The notes: a model not told the origin generated them from the letters alone. A stretch of DNA of 64,000 bases from Hahella sp. KA22 (GCF_004135205.1 NZ_CP035490.1:5251644-5315643); one strand, 5' to 3'; shown: positions 51,435 to 61,496, counted from the stretch's first letter. Program-made: numbers and translations.

Positions 51435-52391
51435 ATGAGCGTATTGAAACGGTTGCCTTGGCTTGTGTTCTTTTTAAGTCTTTCTCTCTTCGTCGACGCA
51501 AAAGAACTGGCCTTTCTCATTCCCGGCGGCGAAGGCGGCGGCTGGGACACTACCGCCCGTGAAGCCGGCGCCACGATGAAAGCGATAGGACTGGTGGATG
51601 ACGCCAAGTTCACCAACCTCTCTGGAGGCGGCGGCGGACGCGCCCTGGATGACCTGATACGCAACGCGCCCAAGTACTCGGAAACCTTGATGGTGCAATC
51701 CACTCCATTGATATTGCGCAGCCTGACAGGGGTGATCGACAAAGACTTCCGCGACATCAAGCCAATCGCCACAGTGATAGCGGAGTATCAGGTAGTGGCG
51801 GTGAAAGCGGACTCGCCGATTCAATCAGTTTCGCAACTGGCGGACCTGATCCGTGACCATGCCGCGAAAAATCCGATTATTGGCGGCTCATCCAAGGAAA
51901 GCCTGGACCACATTACCGCCGCGCTCCTGTTCAAATCCGCCGGCATCGGCATTGATCAAATGCGTTATGTTCCCAGCGACGGCGGGGGGGATGCTCTGGA
52001 GAAACTGTACAAAGAAGTGGGCGTCGCCCTGGTCACCGGGCTCGGAGAAGTGGTGAACGATTATAAGTCCGGCAAACTGCGCCTGCTCGGCGTCACCAGC
52101 GACGAGCGCCTGGAAGGCTTTGACATCCCCACCATGAAAGAGCAAGGCTACGATCTGGTTTTCGCCAACTGGCGCGGCTTCTTTGGAACGCCCGGTATGT
52201 CGGCGCAGGACGTTTCCCAATACGCCGATATGTTGGAAAAGCTGTCGCAAAGCGATCAATGGAAACAGGTGAGAAGCAAATACGGATGGTCCAACTTCTA
52301 TCACCGCGGCGACGCCATGCAGCGTTTTCTGGAGAACCAGGAAAAAGATATCCGCGAAGTGTTGCTGAGTCTGGGCGTTAAGGTGCGCTGA
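51435..52391 (+). CDS. Tripartite tricarboxylate transporter substrate-binding protein (TctC/Bug family)
   Basis: 318 residues with a Sec signal peptide (LPWLVFFLSLSLFVDAKE). The Bug-family N-terminus is AFLIPGGEGGGWDTTAR, the binding loop that clamps a carboxylate, and later RYVPSDGGGDALEKL. Periplasmic binding proteins of this group capture citrate, other di- or tricarboxylates, or related ligands for TctAB carriers. No tctA or tctB gene is adjacent, which is common for orphan Bug proteins; some act as sensors. GAGGT eight bases before the ATG. Confidence 0.9.
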   Translation: MSVLKRLPWLVFFLSLSLFVDAKELAFLIPGGEGGGWDTTAREAGATMKAIGLVDDAKFTNLSGGGGGRALDDLIRNAPKYSETLMVQSTPLILRSLTGVIDKDFRDIKPIATVIAEYQVVAVKADSPIQSVSQLADLIRDHAAKNPIIGGSSKESLDHITAALLFKSAGIGIDQMRYVPSDGGGDALEKLYKEVGVALVTGLGEVVNDYKSGKLRLLGVTSDERLEGFDIPTMKEQGYDLVFANWRGFFGTPGMSAQDVSQYADMLEKLSQSDQWKQVRSKYGWSNFYHRGDAMQRFLENQEKDIREVLLSLGVKVR

Positions 52392-52417
52392 TCATCTACT
52401 TGATCAGGCTTGTTCAT

Positions 52418-52437
52418 GCGCCGACGAATGTCGGCGC
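52418..52437. terminator. Hairpin after TctC gene
   Basis: Perfect 8-bp arms GCGCCGAC and GTCGGCGC with a 4-base loop, between convergent genes. No long T-run. Confidence 0.55.
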
Positions 52438-52458
52438 TGTAGCGATGAAAATGTCTCT

Positions 52459-52860
52459 TTAGCGGCGGACTTTCGCCACCGCCTCGATCTCCACCAACGT
52501 GCCCGGCGACGCCAGCGAAGCAACGCCCACGCCGGTCAGCGCTGGCCGCACGGAGCCCAGATAGTTGGCGAGAATGGGCGCCACCTTCGCCATGTGGTCC
52601 GCCAGCTCGCCCCTGACAAATATGCGCACTTGCAGCAGGTTATCGACGGAAGACCCCGCTTCCTGCAGCACGATGCTCAGATTCTCCAGCGCATTGGCTG
52701 TCTGCGCTTCAATGGTGTCGTTCTTCAGCTCGTAGTCAGCGTCCCAGTCCACCTGTCCTGACACAAACACCAATCCTGACTCCGTATCGACCGCCGCCTG
52801 GGACAGCCCAAAAGGCGAACCGTTATACAGCGCGCCGGGGTTTACTTTACTAATGCTCAT
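52459..52860 (-). CDS. RidA/YjgF-family protein
   Basis: 133 residues, trimeric fold. The ending GVGVASLASPGTLVEIEAVAKV holds the usual catalytic-cleft Glu (EIEAVAKV), and FVSGQVDWDADY and QTANALENLSIVLQEAG are typical blocks. The Arg that in RidA binds the imine carboxylate (near residue 105) is not in its usual C-x-R-x-E context here; the segment reads RPALTGVGV, so it may belong to a sister subfamily rather than true enamine deaminase. AGAGGT before the ATG. The LysR gene upstream on the same strand may regulate it. Confidence 0.88.
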   Translation of the reverse strand: MSISKVNPGALYNGSPFGLSQAAVDTESGLVFVSGQVDWDADYELKNDTIEAQTANALENLSIVLQEAGSSVDNLLQVRIFVRGELADHMAKVAPILANYLGSVRPALTGVGVASLASPGTLVEIEAVAKVRR

Positions 52861-52973
52861 AAAGACCTCTAAAACCGTCCAATAATGTGCAGCCAGAGTA
52901 GAGCTTCAGATGCGCCCGAGCGATCAAGCGGCCGTTGTAACCGATACAAGCGTTGCGGGGTTGACCGTGAGGA

Positions 52974-53864
52974 TCAAGCGTGGGAAAGGCGCTGTTTCAC
53001 CGTACTGAGCGCCCACATGATCAGGGGATCATTCTTGGCGCTGGGATGAAAGGCCGCCACCACTTCGTATCCAGGCGGGTACTTGTTGAGGGGAATCTCG
53101 AATAACCCTGCGCAAGGCAACAGCCGCGACGGCATAAAGGCCACCATATCCGTCGCCCGCAAATATTCCTGGGCGATGTGGAACGACGGCGCTGAAATCG
53201 TCACGTTACGACGCAAACCCTGCTGCTCAAACCAGGCGTCCGCCGACCCGGCGAAGCCGCCGGTTCCTGGCGAGGTGACAATAAAGTCACGCGCCACCAG
53301 TCGCTCCAGGGAAATCTCTCCCTCGCCCGCCAATCCGGCGTCGGCGGAGACGCAGAGATACCTTTCCGTGAACAACGCCTCGGACAGCAGGCCTTCCGGC
53401 ACATAGCCATGGGAGGTGAACGCCAGATCAATCTCCCCTTGCCGCATTTTCCGGGTCAGATTGGCGCTTTCGATATTAGCGACCACGACTTTCACCTTGG
53501 GCGCGGCTTTTCGTAATTCAGCGACCAGCTGTGTCACAATCACTTTCTGGGTGTAATCCGTGGCGGATATCACCAAGGTTCTTTCCACCTTCGCCAAAGA
53601 AAACGCCTCCGGCGCCGGAATCGCGTGCAGATGGGTCAACACCTGCTGGATATGCGGCTCGATCAGTTTGGCGTAAGGCGTCGGAGCCATGCCATGGCCG
53701 GTGCGCACGAATAGCTGATCGCCCAGAATGTCCCGCAGTTTTTTCAGCTGTTGACTGATCGCCTGCTGCGACAGATCCAGAGACTCCGCTGCGGCGGAGA
53801 TATTGCCGAAGCGATACAATGCGTCCAATGTCCGCAAATGGTGGATTTCCAGCTTTTCGATCAT
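52974..53864 (-). CDS. LysR-family transcriptional regulator
   Basis: 296 residues from the ATG at 53864, which places the winged HTH (LDALYRFGNISAAAESLDLSQ, then QQLKKLRDILGDQLFVRTGHG) at the normal position; upstream codons would add 41 unlikely residues. The effector domain contains TLVISATDYTQKVIV and SPGTGGFAGSADAWF. The subgroup resembles regulators with a PF03466 domain acting on neighbouring metabolic genes. It is followed by the RidA gene 113 bases downstream; the target is unknown. Confidence 0.88.
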   Translation of the reverse strand: MIEKLEIHHLRTLDALYRFGNISAAAESLDLSQQAISQQLKKLRDILGDQLFVRTGHGMAPTPYAKLIEPHIQQVLTHLHAIPAPEAFSLAKVERTLVISATDYTQKVIVTQLVAELRKAAPKVKVVVANIESANLTRKMRQGEIDLAFTSHGYVPEGLLSEALFTERYLCVSADAGLAGEGEISLERLVARDFIVTSPGTGGFAGSADAWFEQQGLRRNVTISAPSFHIAQEYLRATDMVAFMPSRLLPCAGLFEIPLNKYPPGYEVVAAFHPSAKNDPLIMWALSTVKQRLSHA

Positions 53865-54090
53865 GCATGCCTCAACAGAGTCCGGGACGCCGTCGCTTGA
53901 GCAACGGATCTGAAGTACCTGCCTGATTGTATGTGCATGGCGCAGGGTTGGCGACGCATAACTCGAAAATCCCCGAAGAACCGGCAAACTGAAATTGAGT
54001 TTGTCCCTGTGATCGTTTAGCTTCGTCCCAACTTTCGCAGAGCAGTTCGCGCCGTGATAACGCTCCTTTGGGTCAAAGAAGGGTAAGTAA

Positions 54091-55986
54091 TTGAAAGATA
54101 TACTGTCTTATCTCAATGAAGAACAGTTCAAAGCCGTCAACAGTACCGAAGGAGCCACCCTGGTTCTTGCCGGCGCCGGCTCAGGCAAGACCCGCGTGGT
54201 CACCTATAAAGCCGCACACCTTATCCTGAATAAAAAGGCGCCGCCGAAGTCTATTATCCTGGTGACCTTTACCAACAAAGCTGCAAATGAGATGAGATCA
54301 AGGCTCGGTGAGCTGATTGGCCCCATCGCTAAAACCCTCCATATCGGCACTTTTCACAAGCTGTTCCTTGATTTGATCCTGAAACCCAGTTCCGATCGCC
54401 CCGTCACGCAGAAATATGGGTACAACCAAACGACGCGGGTGATCAGCGAGCACGAGGCCAGAAGCTTCATCGAATCATTCTGGTCCAACCTGGGCGAGGA
54501 ACAGCAGCGCTTTGTCGCCCGCAACAGCATCTCTCTCAACGAGGTTCTCGCCTGCCTGTCCCGCGCCAGAGCCAACGGTTTCGGCTCCAACGACTATGCG
54601 CCGCCGATGGAGCTGACCAATCGCGAACGCATGATCGATCGCATCATGGTTGCGCTGTGGAAAAACCTGGACGAGGAAAAAAGAAAGCTCAACGCCATTG
54701 ATGCAGACGATATTCTCTATATCGCCTGCCACGTGTTGAAAGAAGACGCTGAGTTGCGGGACGCGCTGCAATACCATTTGAAGCACTTCATCATAGATGA
54801 GTTTCAGGACTGCAATTATCTGCAGTTTGAAGCCATACGCCTGTTGGCCTCCAACTCCGTTTCCATCACCGTCGTCGGCGACGCCAAGCAGTCCATCTAC
54901 CAGTTCCGGGGCTCGGAGCCATCGGTTTTCCAGGCGTTTCTGGAAGCGTACGAATCCCCCAGCGTCTGCGTGCTGGACACCAACTACCGGTCCTTGAACA
55001 AACTGGTGCAGCTCAGTAATAAGCTGGCTGACAGCATGCCTCATCGCCTGCAGCAAGACATCGCCATGCGCGCCCACAGAAGCGGCGACGGGACGGTGCA
55101 GTTCGCGTCGCCTATTAACGTAGTGACCGAGTCAAACGAAGTCGCCGCGAATATACAAACGCTACTGGACACAGGGACGCCGCCTGATGAGATCGCTGTT
55201 CTCTACAGGGAGAACAGCCAGCGTCTGCATATCGAACAGGCGCTGATCGCCCGCCGCATCCCTTATCTGGTTAATGAAGGCGTTCCGCTGCTGCGCAGGC
55301 GAGGTCCGCGTATGCTGTTGAGTCTGTGTCTTGCGCCCTCCAGCAGCGAAAGCCCGTTGGAGGAGAAGTACCTGGAGTACGTCCTCAATAACAGCCGGAT
55401 TAATCTGCAATGGCGACACAAGAAATCCGGCAAATATAAAGACGAAGCGATCTTCAAATATCTGCAGTTTATTTCCGACGCCGATGGCAGCCTCGGCGAA
55501 AAGGCGACGGACATCATTCGCGACGTGCGCCTGATCAAGAAGCTGAATCACTGTCCGCCATCGCAAGCGGAAGAGCAGTTATGGGAAATACTGCTGCGCC
55601 ACACCTATTTCAGCCGGGAAGGCATGGAAAGCCTGCCCGCCAAAGTGGTGATTCAGCAGTTATTGGACGGCTTGAAGAAAGGCGTCAGTCTGGAACAAAG
55701 CGCCGAGGAACTGCTGAAAATTAACAGTGAGAAAACCGAGTCGGATAAAATTCATCTCATGACCATTCATGCCTCAAAAGGGGCCGAATTCGATACGGTC
55801 TTCCTGATCAATGCGACCCAGTCCGAGCATAAAGAGAGAGAGGAAAACAGGGAGGAGGAACGCCGGGTTTTCTACGTGGCGCTGACACGGGCCAAAAGCA
55901 GACTGCATATCTCCTGCCCGCAATATAACGAACGCGGGCTTCCCTTGCAGCCTTCGCCGTATATAGCGGAACTCAGGCGCGTTTAG
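54091..55986 (+). CDS. UvrD/Rep-family ATP-dependent DNA helicase
   Basis: 631 residues, superfamily 1A helicase translocating 3' to 5' on DNA. Motifs in order: Q-motif region LNEEQFKAVNS, Walker A AGAGSGKTR, Ia VTFTNKAANEMRSR, motif II IIDEFQDCN, III GDAKQSIYQFRGS, IV DTNYRS, V IHLMTIHASKGAEFD, VI VFYVALTRAKSRL. It is shorter than UvrD (about 720) and lacks a long C-terminal tail. The start is a TTG with AAGGG upstream. It may work in repair or in restart of replication; a defence role is possible for such stand-alone helicases but nothing nearby supports it. Confidence 0.9.
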   Translation: MKDILSYLNEEQFKAVNSTEGATLVLAGAGSGKTRVVTYKAAHLILNKKAPPKSIILVTFTNKAANEMRSRLGELIGPIAKTLHIGTFHKLFLDLILKPSSDRPVTQKYGYNQTTRVISEHEARSFIESFWSNLGEEQQRFVARNSISLNEVLACLSRARANGFGSNDYAPPMELTNRERMIDRIMVALWKNLDEEKRKLNAIDADDILYIACHVLKEDAELRDALQYHLKHFIIDEFQDCNYLQFEAIRLLASNSVSITVVGDAKQSIYQFRGSEPSVFQAFLEAYESPSVCVLDTNYRSLNKLVQLSNKLADSMPHRLQQDIAMRAHRSGDGTVQFASPINVVTESNEVAANIQTLLDTGTPPDEIAVLYRENSQRLHIEQALIARRIPYLVNEGVPLLRRRGPRMLLSLCLAPSSSESPLEEKYLEYVLNNSRINLQWRHKKSGKYKDEAIFKYLQFISDADGSLGEKATDIIRDVRLIKKLNHCPPSQAEEQLWEILLRHTYFSREGMESLPAKVVIQQLLDGLKKGVSLEQSAEELLKINSEKTESDKIHLMTIHASKGAEFDTVFLINATQSEHKEREENREEERRVFYVALTRAKSRLHISCPQYNERGLPLQPSPYIAELRRV

Positions 55987-56047
55987 TAGCCCTTCAAGGG
56001 TATGGTTAGAGGCCAGCGGCATATTTTTGTTAAATTCAGGAATAACT

Positions 56048-56455
56048 ATGTCATACGAATTCTTTTTTCAGAAATTCGAAAACGGTAAGGCTGGCGTCAT
56101 TCCGTTTGAAGAAATAAACGCCATCCTAAAAAATTACGGTGAGATTATCGGAGACGATTCCGACTTGGAGTTTGTCTCGAAGGTTGGCGAAATCTGTGAA
56201 CGCGCCTGCTTATTCGGTGAATCCCGCGACGCCATTTCCGGGATGGTTTGTTTCAGACCAGTACAGCATGAACTCCTGCCCAAAATTATTTTTGATTTAC
56301 TATCCATAGAAAACACCTGCTTTTTTGGTCCCGGTCTAGACTATCTTCAAGCAAGAACTGACATTTCTTCCCAGCTGCCAGAGTCATTACTTGAAGGCGC
56401 AGAATCAGGTCTGCAAATCATAGATTCCGCTTACAATTCATGGCCATTTCCATAG
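56048..56455 (+). CDS. Small protein of unknown function
   Basis: 135 residues from the ATG at 56048 (AGGAA upstream); the frame is open 7 codons earlier. It begins MSYEFFFQKFENGKAGVIPF and is acidic, with two Cys pairs (GEICERACLF; ENTCFFGPGL). The pattern of aromatic N-terminus and acidic core resembles immunity proteins encoded near polymorphic toxins, but no toxin gene adjoins it. No family assigned. Confidence 0.55.
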   Translation: MSYEFFFQKFENGKAGVIPFEEINAILKNYGEIIGDDSDLEFVSKVGEICERACLFGESRDAISGMVCFRPVQHELLPKIIFDLLSIENTCFFGPGLDYLQARTDISSQLPESLLEGAESGLQIIDSAYNSWPFP

Positions 56456-56562
56456 AACAGCTAAAAGTCCGGCTCTCCCATCGAACTTTCGCCGTCCGGG
56501 CGATACACTGATGCTTTCGCAGAGATCCAAGTTATCCATTAGCTGTTACAGAGAAACGCGCC

Positions 56563-57294
56563 ATGTCGACGCCTATCGCTTTGGACCTGCGGCGTTATTC
56601 GCCGGAAACGCAATGCCATAGCCATGACTATCACCAGCTGGTGCTGCCGCTCAGCGGTCGCCTGGAACTGGATGTGGCGGGCCACGGGGCGATGGTGGAC
56701 CGGCGTACTGCGGCGGTGATCGAAGCCGGACGGGATCACGCCTTCGCCGGCGGCGAAGATAACCACTTTGTGGTGGCGGATCTGCCGGTGGCCATGGAGC
56801 CGGCTCTAGGACGTCTGCCGGCATTTATAGAACTGGACCCAGGGTTGCGTTCTTATGTTCACTTTATCGCGATGGAGCTGCGTCACGGACACCTGGGCGA
56901 AGCGTCCCGCGAGCGCATACTCGGCTTATTGCTGCAGTTGCTTCGGGAGCGCTATGGCGCGGCGTTGAATCTGGACAAGCGCCTGCTCGCCGCTCGCGAC
57001 TTTCTAGACGCACACTTGGGCGACACGATCACCCTCGATCAAGTCGCCAGCGCGGCGAACCTGAGCCGCCGCCACCTCTCAGATCTATTTAAAAACGCAT
57101 TCGGTATGACGCCGATGGATTATCTGCGAGACAAACGTATGCGACTGGCTCTGGCGCTGCTGGAAAACAGCCAGCTCAGCATACAACGGATAGCGCTCGA
57201 CACCGGTTTTCAGAATCAGGCCGCTTTCAGTGATCGTTTCAGACGCCACTTCGGCAAGTCTCCCAAGCATTTCCGCCCGCGCGAGAAAAACTAG
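56563..57294 (+). CDS. AraC-family transcriptional regulator
   Basis: 243 residues: N-terminal cupin (CHSHDYHQLVLPLSGRLELDVAG-like, a ligand pocket; written here as the segments CHSHDYHQLVLPL and GRLELDV) and a C-terminal pair of HTH motifs (TLDQVASAANLSRRHLSDLF and IQRIALDTGFQNQAAFSDRF followed by FGKSPKHFR). It sits 102 bases before the DMT exporter gene on the same strand and is the likely regulator of it, as seen for AraC/EamA neighbours in other bacteria. Confidence 0.9.
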   Translation: MSTPIALDLRRYSPETQCHSHDYHQLVLPLSGRLELDVAGHGAMVDRRTAAVIEAGRDHAFAGGEDNHFVVADLPVAMEPALGRLPAFIELDPGLRSYVHFIAMELRHGHLGEASRERILGLLLQLLRERYGAALNLDKRLLAARDFLDAHLGDTITLDQVASAANLSRRHLSDLFKNAFGMTPMDYLRDKRMRLALALLENSQLSIQRIALDTGFQNQAAFSDRFRRHFGKSPKHFRPREKN

Positions 57295-57396
57295 CGCCGT
57301 AACGACGAAATTCTCCTCCCACCAAAACGCTAAGCTGACGTTTCCGATCTTTCTCTTCTACAACAGAAAATCTCATATAACGGAATAAGAAACGTC

Positions 57397-58284
57397 ATGA
57401 ACCGACAAGCCGCAACGTCCATAGGATTCACCGCCGTCGTCTTATGGGGCGCATTAGCGCTGTTCACGCGCTGGAGCGCAGGCATTCCTCCCTTTCAGTT
57501 ATTGGCGATGACCTTTTGCATCGCCGCACTGCTGATGTTGGGCAAAACAGTGGCGCAGGGAGGCAGTCTTCTGCGTCTGCTACGTCAACCGGTTCGCGCC
57601 TGGTTGTTGGGCGTGGGCGGACTATTCGGTTACCACCTGTTTTACTTCATCGCCTTGAATCAGGCGCCGGCGGTGGAAGCCAGTCTGATCGCCTATCTCT
57701 GGCCGCTGCTGATCGTCTGCTTTTCCGCTGTGTTGCTGAAAGAGTCTGCGGGCAAAGCCCTGTGGCTGGGTGGACTGCTGACGCTGGCGGGCTGCTGGGC
57801 GTTGCTGTGGCGCCCCGGCGCTGGCTTCGACCCGCGTTACTTGAGCGGCTACGGCGCCGCGCTGCTCTGCGCTCTGATCTGGTCGCTGTATTCGGTGTTG
57901 TCCCGCACGCTGGCGGCGGTCCCCTCTGACGCAGTGGGCTTATACTGTCTGGGTGTTTCTGTGCTGGCGGCGCTGTGTCATGGCGCGCTTGAAGAGACTG
58001 TCTGGCCGCTGAGCGGCGGGCAATGGCTCGGGGTAATTGGTTTGGGGCTGGGCCCGGTGGGGATTGCGTTCTTTACCTGGGACTATGGCGTCAAACGCGG
58101 CGATATTCAGCTATTGGGGGTCTTGTCCTACGCCGCGCCGCTGATTTCCACGCTATTGCTGATCGCCTTTGGCGAAGCGGAATTCACGGTAACGGTATTG
58201 CTCGGGTGCGGACTGATTGTCGGCGGCGCCTTGCTGGCGTCTCTGGGACCGGCGCTGCTGCGCAGGCCGGCCCCGCAGGCTTAG
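57397..58284 (+). CDS. DMT/EamA-family exporter (YddG-like)
   Basis: 295 residues, ten membrane helices in two EamA repeats. N-terminal GFTAVVLWGALALFTRWS and the second-repeat GPVGIAFFTWDYGVKRGDIQLLGVLSYAAP match the YddG-type group, whose best-known member exports aromatic amino acids. The AraC gene upstream probably controls it. It is convergent with the LOG gene, 25 bases apart. Substrate not certain. Confidence 0.85.
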   Translation: MNRQAATSIGFTAVVLWGALALFTRWSAGIPPFQLLAMTFCIAALLMLGKTVAQGGSLLRLLRQPVRAWLLGVGGLFGYHLFYFIALNQAPAVEASLIAYLWPLLIVCFSAVLLKESAGKALWLGGLLTLAGCWALLWRPGAGFDPRYLSGYGAALLCALIWSLYSVLSRTLAAVPSDAVGLYCLGVSVLAALCHGALEETVWPLSGGQWLGVIGLGLGPVGIAFFTWDYGVKRGDIQLLGVLSYAAPLISTLLLIAFGEAEFTVTVLLGCGLIVGGALLASLGPALLRRPAPQA

Positions 58285-58309
58285 GCGTGAAATGCCCGCG
58301 CCCAGGGCG

Positions 58310-58870
58310 TCACCATTTTCCGGGAGGCGCCTGATAAGACAGAATCGCGTCGAGCAGCTGCGCCGGGTTTTCTTTGATGATCAGGGCGTCGATGTAGCCC
58401 TGACTCAGGAAGCGTTCGTCCTGCATGTGACGGATAAAGTCGAGCAGTTTGTCGTAGTAGCCAAAGGCGTTATAAAAACAGCTTGGCTTGCTGTGATAGC
58501 CCAACTGACTCCAGGTCCAGACCTCGAAGATTTCCTCCAAAGTTCCGGCGCCGCCAGGCATGGCGATAAACGCGTCTGACAGCTCCGCCATTTTCGCTTT
58601 GCGTTCGTGCATGTCCGCCACTACGAACAACTCGGTCAAACCGGTATGTTCAATCTCCTTTTCTTTCAACGCCACGGGGATGACGCCGGTCACCTTGCCG
58701 CCCGCCGCCAGCACCGCGTCGGCGATCACGCCCATCAGGCCCACATGGCCGCCGCCGTACACCAGCTCGATATTCCGTCGCGCCAACTCTTCCCCAAGCG
58801 CTTTGGCGGCGCCCTCGTATTCCTCTCTGGCCCCCATACTGGAGCCGCAAAATACTGCAATTCTCACCAC
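58310..58870 (-). CDS. LOG-family protein (cytokinin riboside 5'-monophosphate phosphoribohydrolase-like)
   Basis: 186 residues, TIGR00730 group. AVFCGSSMGA at the N-terminus, VYGGGHVGLMG, and the signature PGGAGTLEEIFE with its catalytic Glu, together with the conserved Arg-Lys of MHERKAKM. Such enzymes hydrolyse nucleoside 5'-monophosphates at the glycosidic bond. In bacteria many act on AMP or related nucleotides; cytokinin activity is a name transferred from plants. Stand-alone gene. Confidence 0.9.
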   Translation of the reverse strand: MVRIAVFCGSSMGAREEYEGAAKALGEELARRNIELVYGGGHVGLMGVIADAVLAAGGKVTGVIPVALKEKEIEHTGLTELFVVADMHERKAKMAELSDAFIAMPGGAGTLEEIFEVWTWSQLGYHSKPSCFYNAFGYYDKLLDFIRHMQDERFLSQGYIDALIIKENPAQLLDAILSYQAPPGKW

Positions 58871-59033
58871 TTTCCCCTTATAAATCAGATCGACAGCAAA
58901 GCGCCCACACTATAACGCTGATGTCTGAACCACGCTATGCAGTCGTGTGCGTATTATTCAGTGAAACGCAGCCCGCGAGAGGGGCCTGGTTAGTCAGAGT
59001 TATGATGGCCAGCGAACCTGACCACAGGCCTGG

Positions 59034-61496
59034 TCAGTAACGAATGGCGGAGTCCTGCTCATACAACGCTAACGCCGCTTCCGCCGGCAGCGGCGGTGAA
59101 AACAGATAGCCTTGCGCCAGATGAATGCCCAGGCTTTCCACCACTTCCAGTTGCTGTATCGTCTCAATGCCTTCCGCCACCACCGCCATGTCCATTTTTC
59201 TCGCCATCGCGATAATGCTGGAAAGGATGGCCTGCCCGGCTTCATCGTCATGCAGGTCGCGCAGGAACGAGCGATCAATTTTCAGCGTGTTGAAAGAGAA
59301 TTTTTTCAGATGACTAAGTGAGGAATACCCGACGCCAAAGTTGTCCAGGGATACCCGGAAGCCCTGGTTGCGCAGCTTATCCAGGGTCATCGCGCAGCCT
59401 TTGCGGTCTTCGAACAACGCGCTTTCCGTGACCTCAAACTCAAAGATGTTGCGGGACATGCCGAAGTTAACCAGCAGCTGATTGATTTTGTCGAAGACGT
59501 CGCCTGTCGCCAATTGCCCGGCGGTGATGTTCAGTGAAACGCTCGGCTGCAACTGATACTTTTCTTCCAGCGCTTTCACAAACTCACAGGCGTGTGAAGC
59601 CACGAGTATGGTGATGTGATCAATCATGCCGCGTTTCTCCGCCGCCGGTACGAAATCCAGCGGGCTGACCCAGCCATATTGCTCCGAGTACAGACGCGCC
59701 AGCGCTTCAAACCCGGCGAGATGACGGGTGCGCAGATCAATGATCGGCTGGAAGCAGATCGTGAACTCGTCCTTGTCTAAAGCTTTGCTGATCAGGTTAT
59801 CCATCGCCAGACGGGCCTGCTCGCTGTGCTCCAATTGCGGCGAGAAAAACTCAAAGCGCATCTTGCCGTGGGCCTTGGCGGAGTACATGGCGGTGTCCGC
59901 ATATTTGATCAGATCATTAACGCTGTCGGCGTCGTCCGGGCACATTGCGATGCCGATGCTGGCGCCGATAAAGGTTTCCTGTCCCTCTACTTTGAACGGG
60001 GCCCTCAGCTGATCCAGCACCCGTTGCGCCACCGCCGCCGCGTTCTTACGGGCGCCGATGTTGGGAACGATAATGGTGAACTCGTCGCCGCCCAGGCGGA
60101 ACAGAATGTTGCGCTCCTCATCTGTCTCCTCCAGCGCTTCTTCTTCCGAAATCTGATAAATCACATCGGAGGGACGCAAGACCGAAGAGAGGCGACCGGT
60201 CACGGCAGTCAGCAAGCTGTCTCCCACTTGATGACCGTGGACATCATTGATCTGCTTGAACCCGTCCAGGTCGATAAACAACAGCGCCAGTGACTGATCG
60301 CGCTCTTCATTGCGCCGCATCAACAACGCCAGCATGTGCGCCATGGCGTGACGGTTGGGCAAGCCGGTCAGGCTGTCGGTGTAGGCCTGGGTTTTCAGCT
60401 CTCGCGTGTACTGACGAATCTGCCCTTCCATTTCCAGAAACGCCTGCTGCAGACGCCCTATTTCGCCGCTTTGCATGCGCAGTGACTTGGCTTTGTCCGG
60501 CGCATGCAGAATGTGATAGGTAGCCGTGGCCAGTTCTTTTACCGGACGCACAATCATGCGATCCATCTGCACGTAGATAAACCAGCCCAGCAAGACAAAC
60601 ACCACCACCAACACCACGATGGCGGTGAACAGCAAGCGATGAAACTCGCTGCGCGCCTCCGAAAACGGCATCGCGTTATAGAGACGCCAGTCCCCAATCA
60701 AGGGACGCGAGTCCACCAGATAATCATCTCCCATCATCCGCGCCATGTACTGGCTCGGCCCATCCACGCCAGCGCCGGGAGTGTTCGACAGTGCGCGGGC
60801 CTGCGTCCCGGACAGGCCCGAGGCGTAAATCACGCCCCGTCCCCGGCTGGCGATAAAGGTGGCGTCCACTTCCGTCGCATCGCTTCCGGGGTCATGGCGC
60901 ATCAACCATTTCATGTCCACGGTGAATTTGAGCACGCCTTTCACCACCTTGTTGTTTTCATAGGCGCCCAGGGAGCGGTCGATGGTGTATAGCGCGCGGT
61001 AAAACGTCAGATGCGGTCCGTCGAAACGTTCCTGGTTGATGAAGTCATAGTAGGTGTTGTAAGGGTCTTGCAACGCCTGCTGAAACAGACTTTCTCCCGC
61101 AGGCTCCGCTTCCGGGGAGCGGATATCCTCGGCGATGCGGATGTCCTCCACACCGTCGGGCAATAGCAGGACAATCTCAAGATATTCGGGGAACAACGTG
61201 GAGTAACGGCTCAACGCCTTCGCGGATAAGTCATACATGAGGGTGTAACGCTCCTCCCCCATGGACAAATAACGATCCAGCACGTCTTCGGAAACCAGCA
61301 GACGCATATTGGCCAGGGTATGCTCCACCGAGCCATTCACATTGGCCGCCGCCAGAGAGGCGGACTCATCCAGCAAATGACGGCTGCGGCCTTCCCAGAA
61401 AGCGGTTAACTCCACGTACAGCGCGGTCGCCAGACTCAAAAAGCAGGTGAATGTCGCCACTACCAGCGTAATGATCAACCGCGCGCGTAACTTCAT
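59034..61496 (-). CDS. Sensor GGDEF-EAL protein, MbaA-like partner of a PotF-type binding protein
   Basis: 820 residues. Two membrane helices (about 8-28 and 285-310) flank a periplasmic sensor domain of the dCACHE kind. A HAMP-like linker leads to GGDEF (about 370-565) with intact RLGGDEFTII and an insertion of about 20 acidic residues before it (SEEEALEETDEER), then EAL (570-810) with GFEALARLY, FEVTES, KIDRSF and VVAEGIE. The paired metal Asp (DDFG) reads DNFG, which should weaken phosphodiesterase action. Its ATG overlaps the stop of the upstream polyamine-binding-like gene by 4 bases. The pair resembles NspS-MbaA of Vibrio cholerae, which senses polyamines. Confidence 0.88.
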   Translation of the reverse strand: MKLRARLIITLVVATFTCFLSLATALYVELTAFWEGRSRHLLDESASLAAANVNGSVEHTLANMRLLVSEDVLDRYLSMGEERYTLMYDLSAKALSRYSTLFPEYLEIVLLLPDGVEDIRIAEDIRSPEAEPAGESLFQQALQDPYNTYYDFINQERFDGPHLTFYRALYTIDRSLGAYENNKVVKGVLKFTVDMKWLMRHDPGSDATEVDATFIASRGRGVIYASGLSGTQARALSNTPGAGVDGPSQYMARMMGDDYLVDSRPLIGDWRLYNAMPFSEARSEFHRLLFTAIVVLVVVFVLLGWFIYVQMDRMIVRPVKELATATYHILHAPDKAKSLRMQSGEIGRLQQAFLEMEGQIRQYTRELKTQAYTDSLTGLPNRHAMAHMLALLMRRNEERDQSLALLFIDLDGFKQINDVHGHQVGDSLLTAVTGRLSSVLRPSDVIYQISEEEALEETDEERNILFRLGGDEFTIIVPNIGARKNAAAVAQRVLDQLRAPFKVEGQETFIGASIGIAMCPDDADSVNDLIKYADTAMYSAKAHGKMRFEFFSPQLEHSEQARLAMDNLISKALDKDEFTICFQPIIDLRTRHLAGFEALARLYSEQYGWVSPLDFVPAAEKRGMIDHITILVASHACEFVKALEEKYQLQPSVSLNITAGQLATGDVFDKINQLLVNFGMSRNIFEFEVTESALFEDRKGCAMTLDKLRNQGFRVSLDNFGVGYSSLSHLKKFSFNTLKIDRSFLRDLHDDEAGQAILSSIIAMARKMDMAVVAEGIETIQQLEVVESLGIHLAQGYLFSPPLPAEAALALYEQDSAIRY

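Noticed and set aside
54091-55986. Helicase considered as part of a defence system
   Set aside because: No nuclease, methylase or ATPase partner is adjacent; the motif set is that of ordinary UvrD/Rep proteins.
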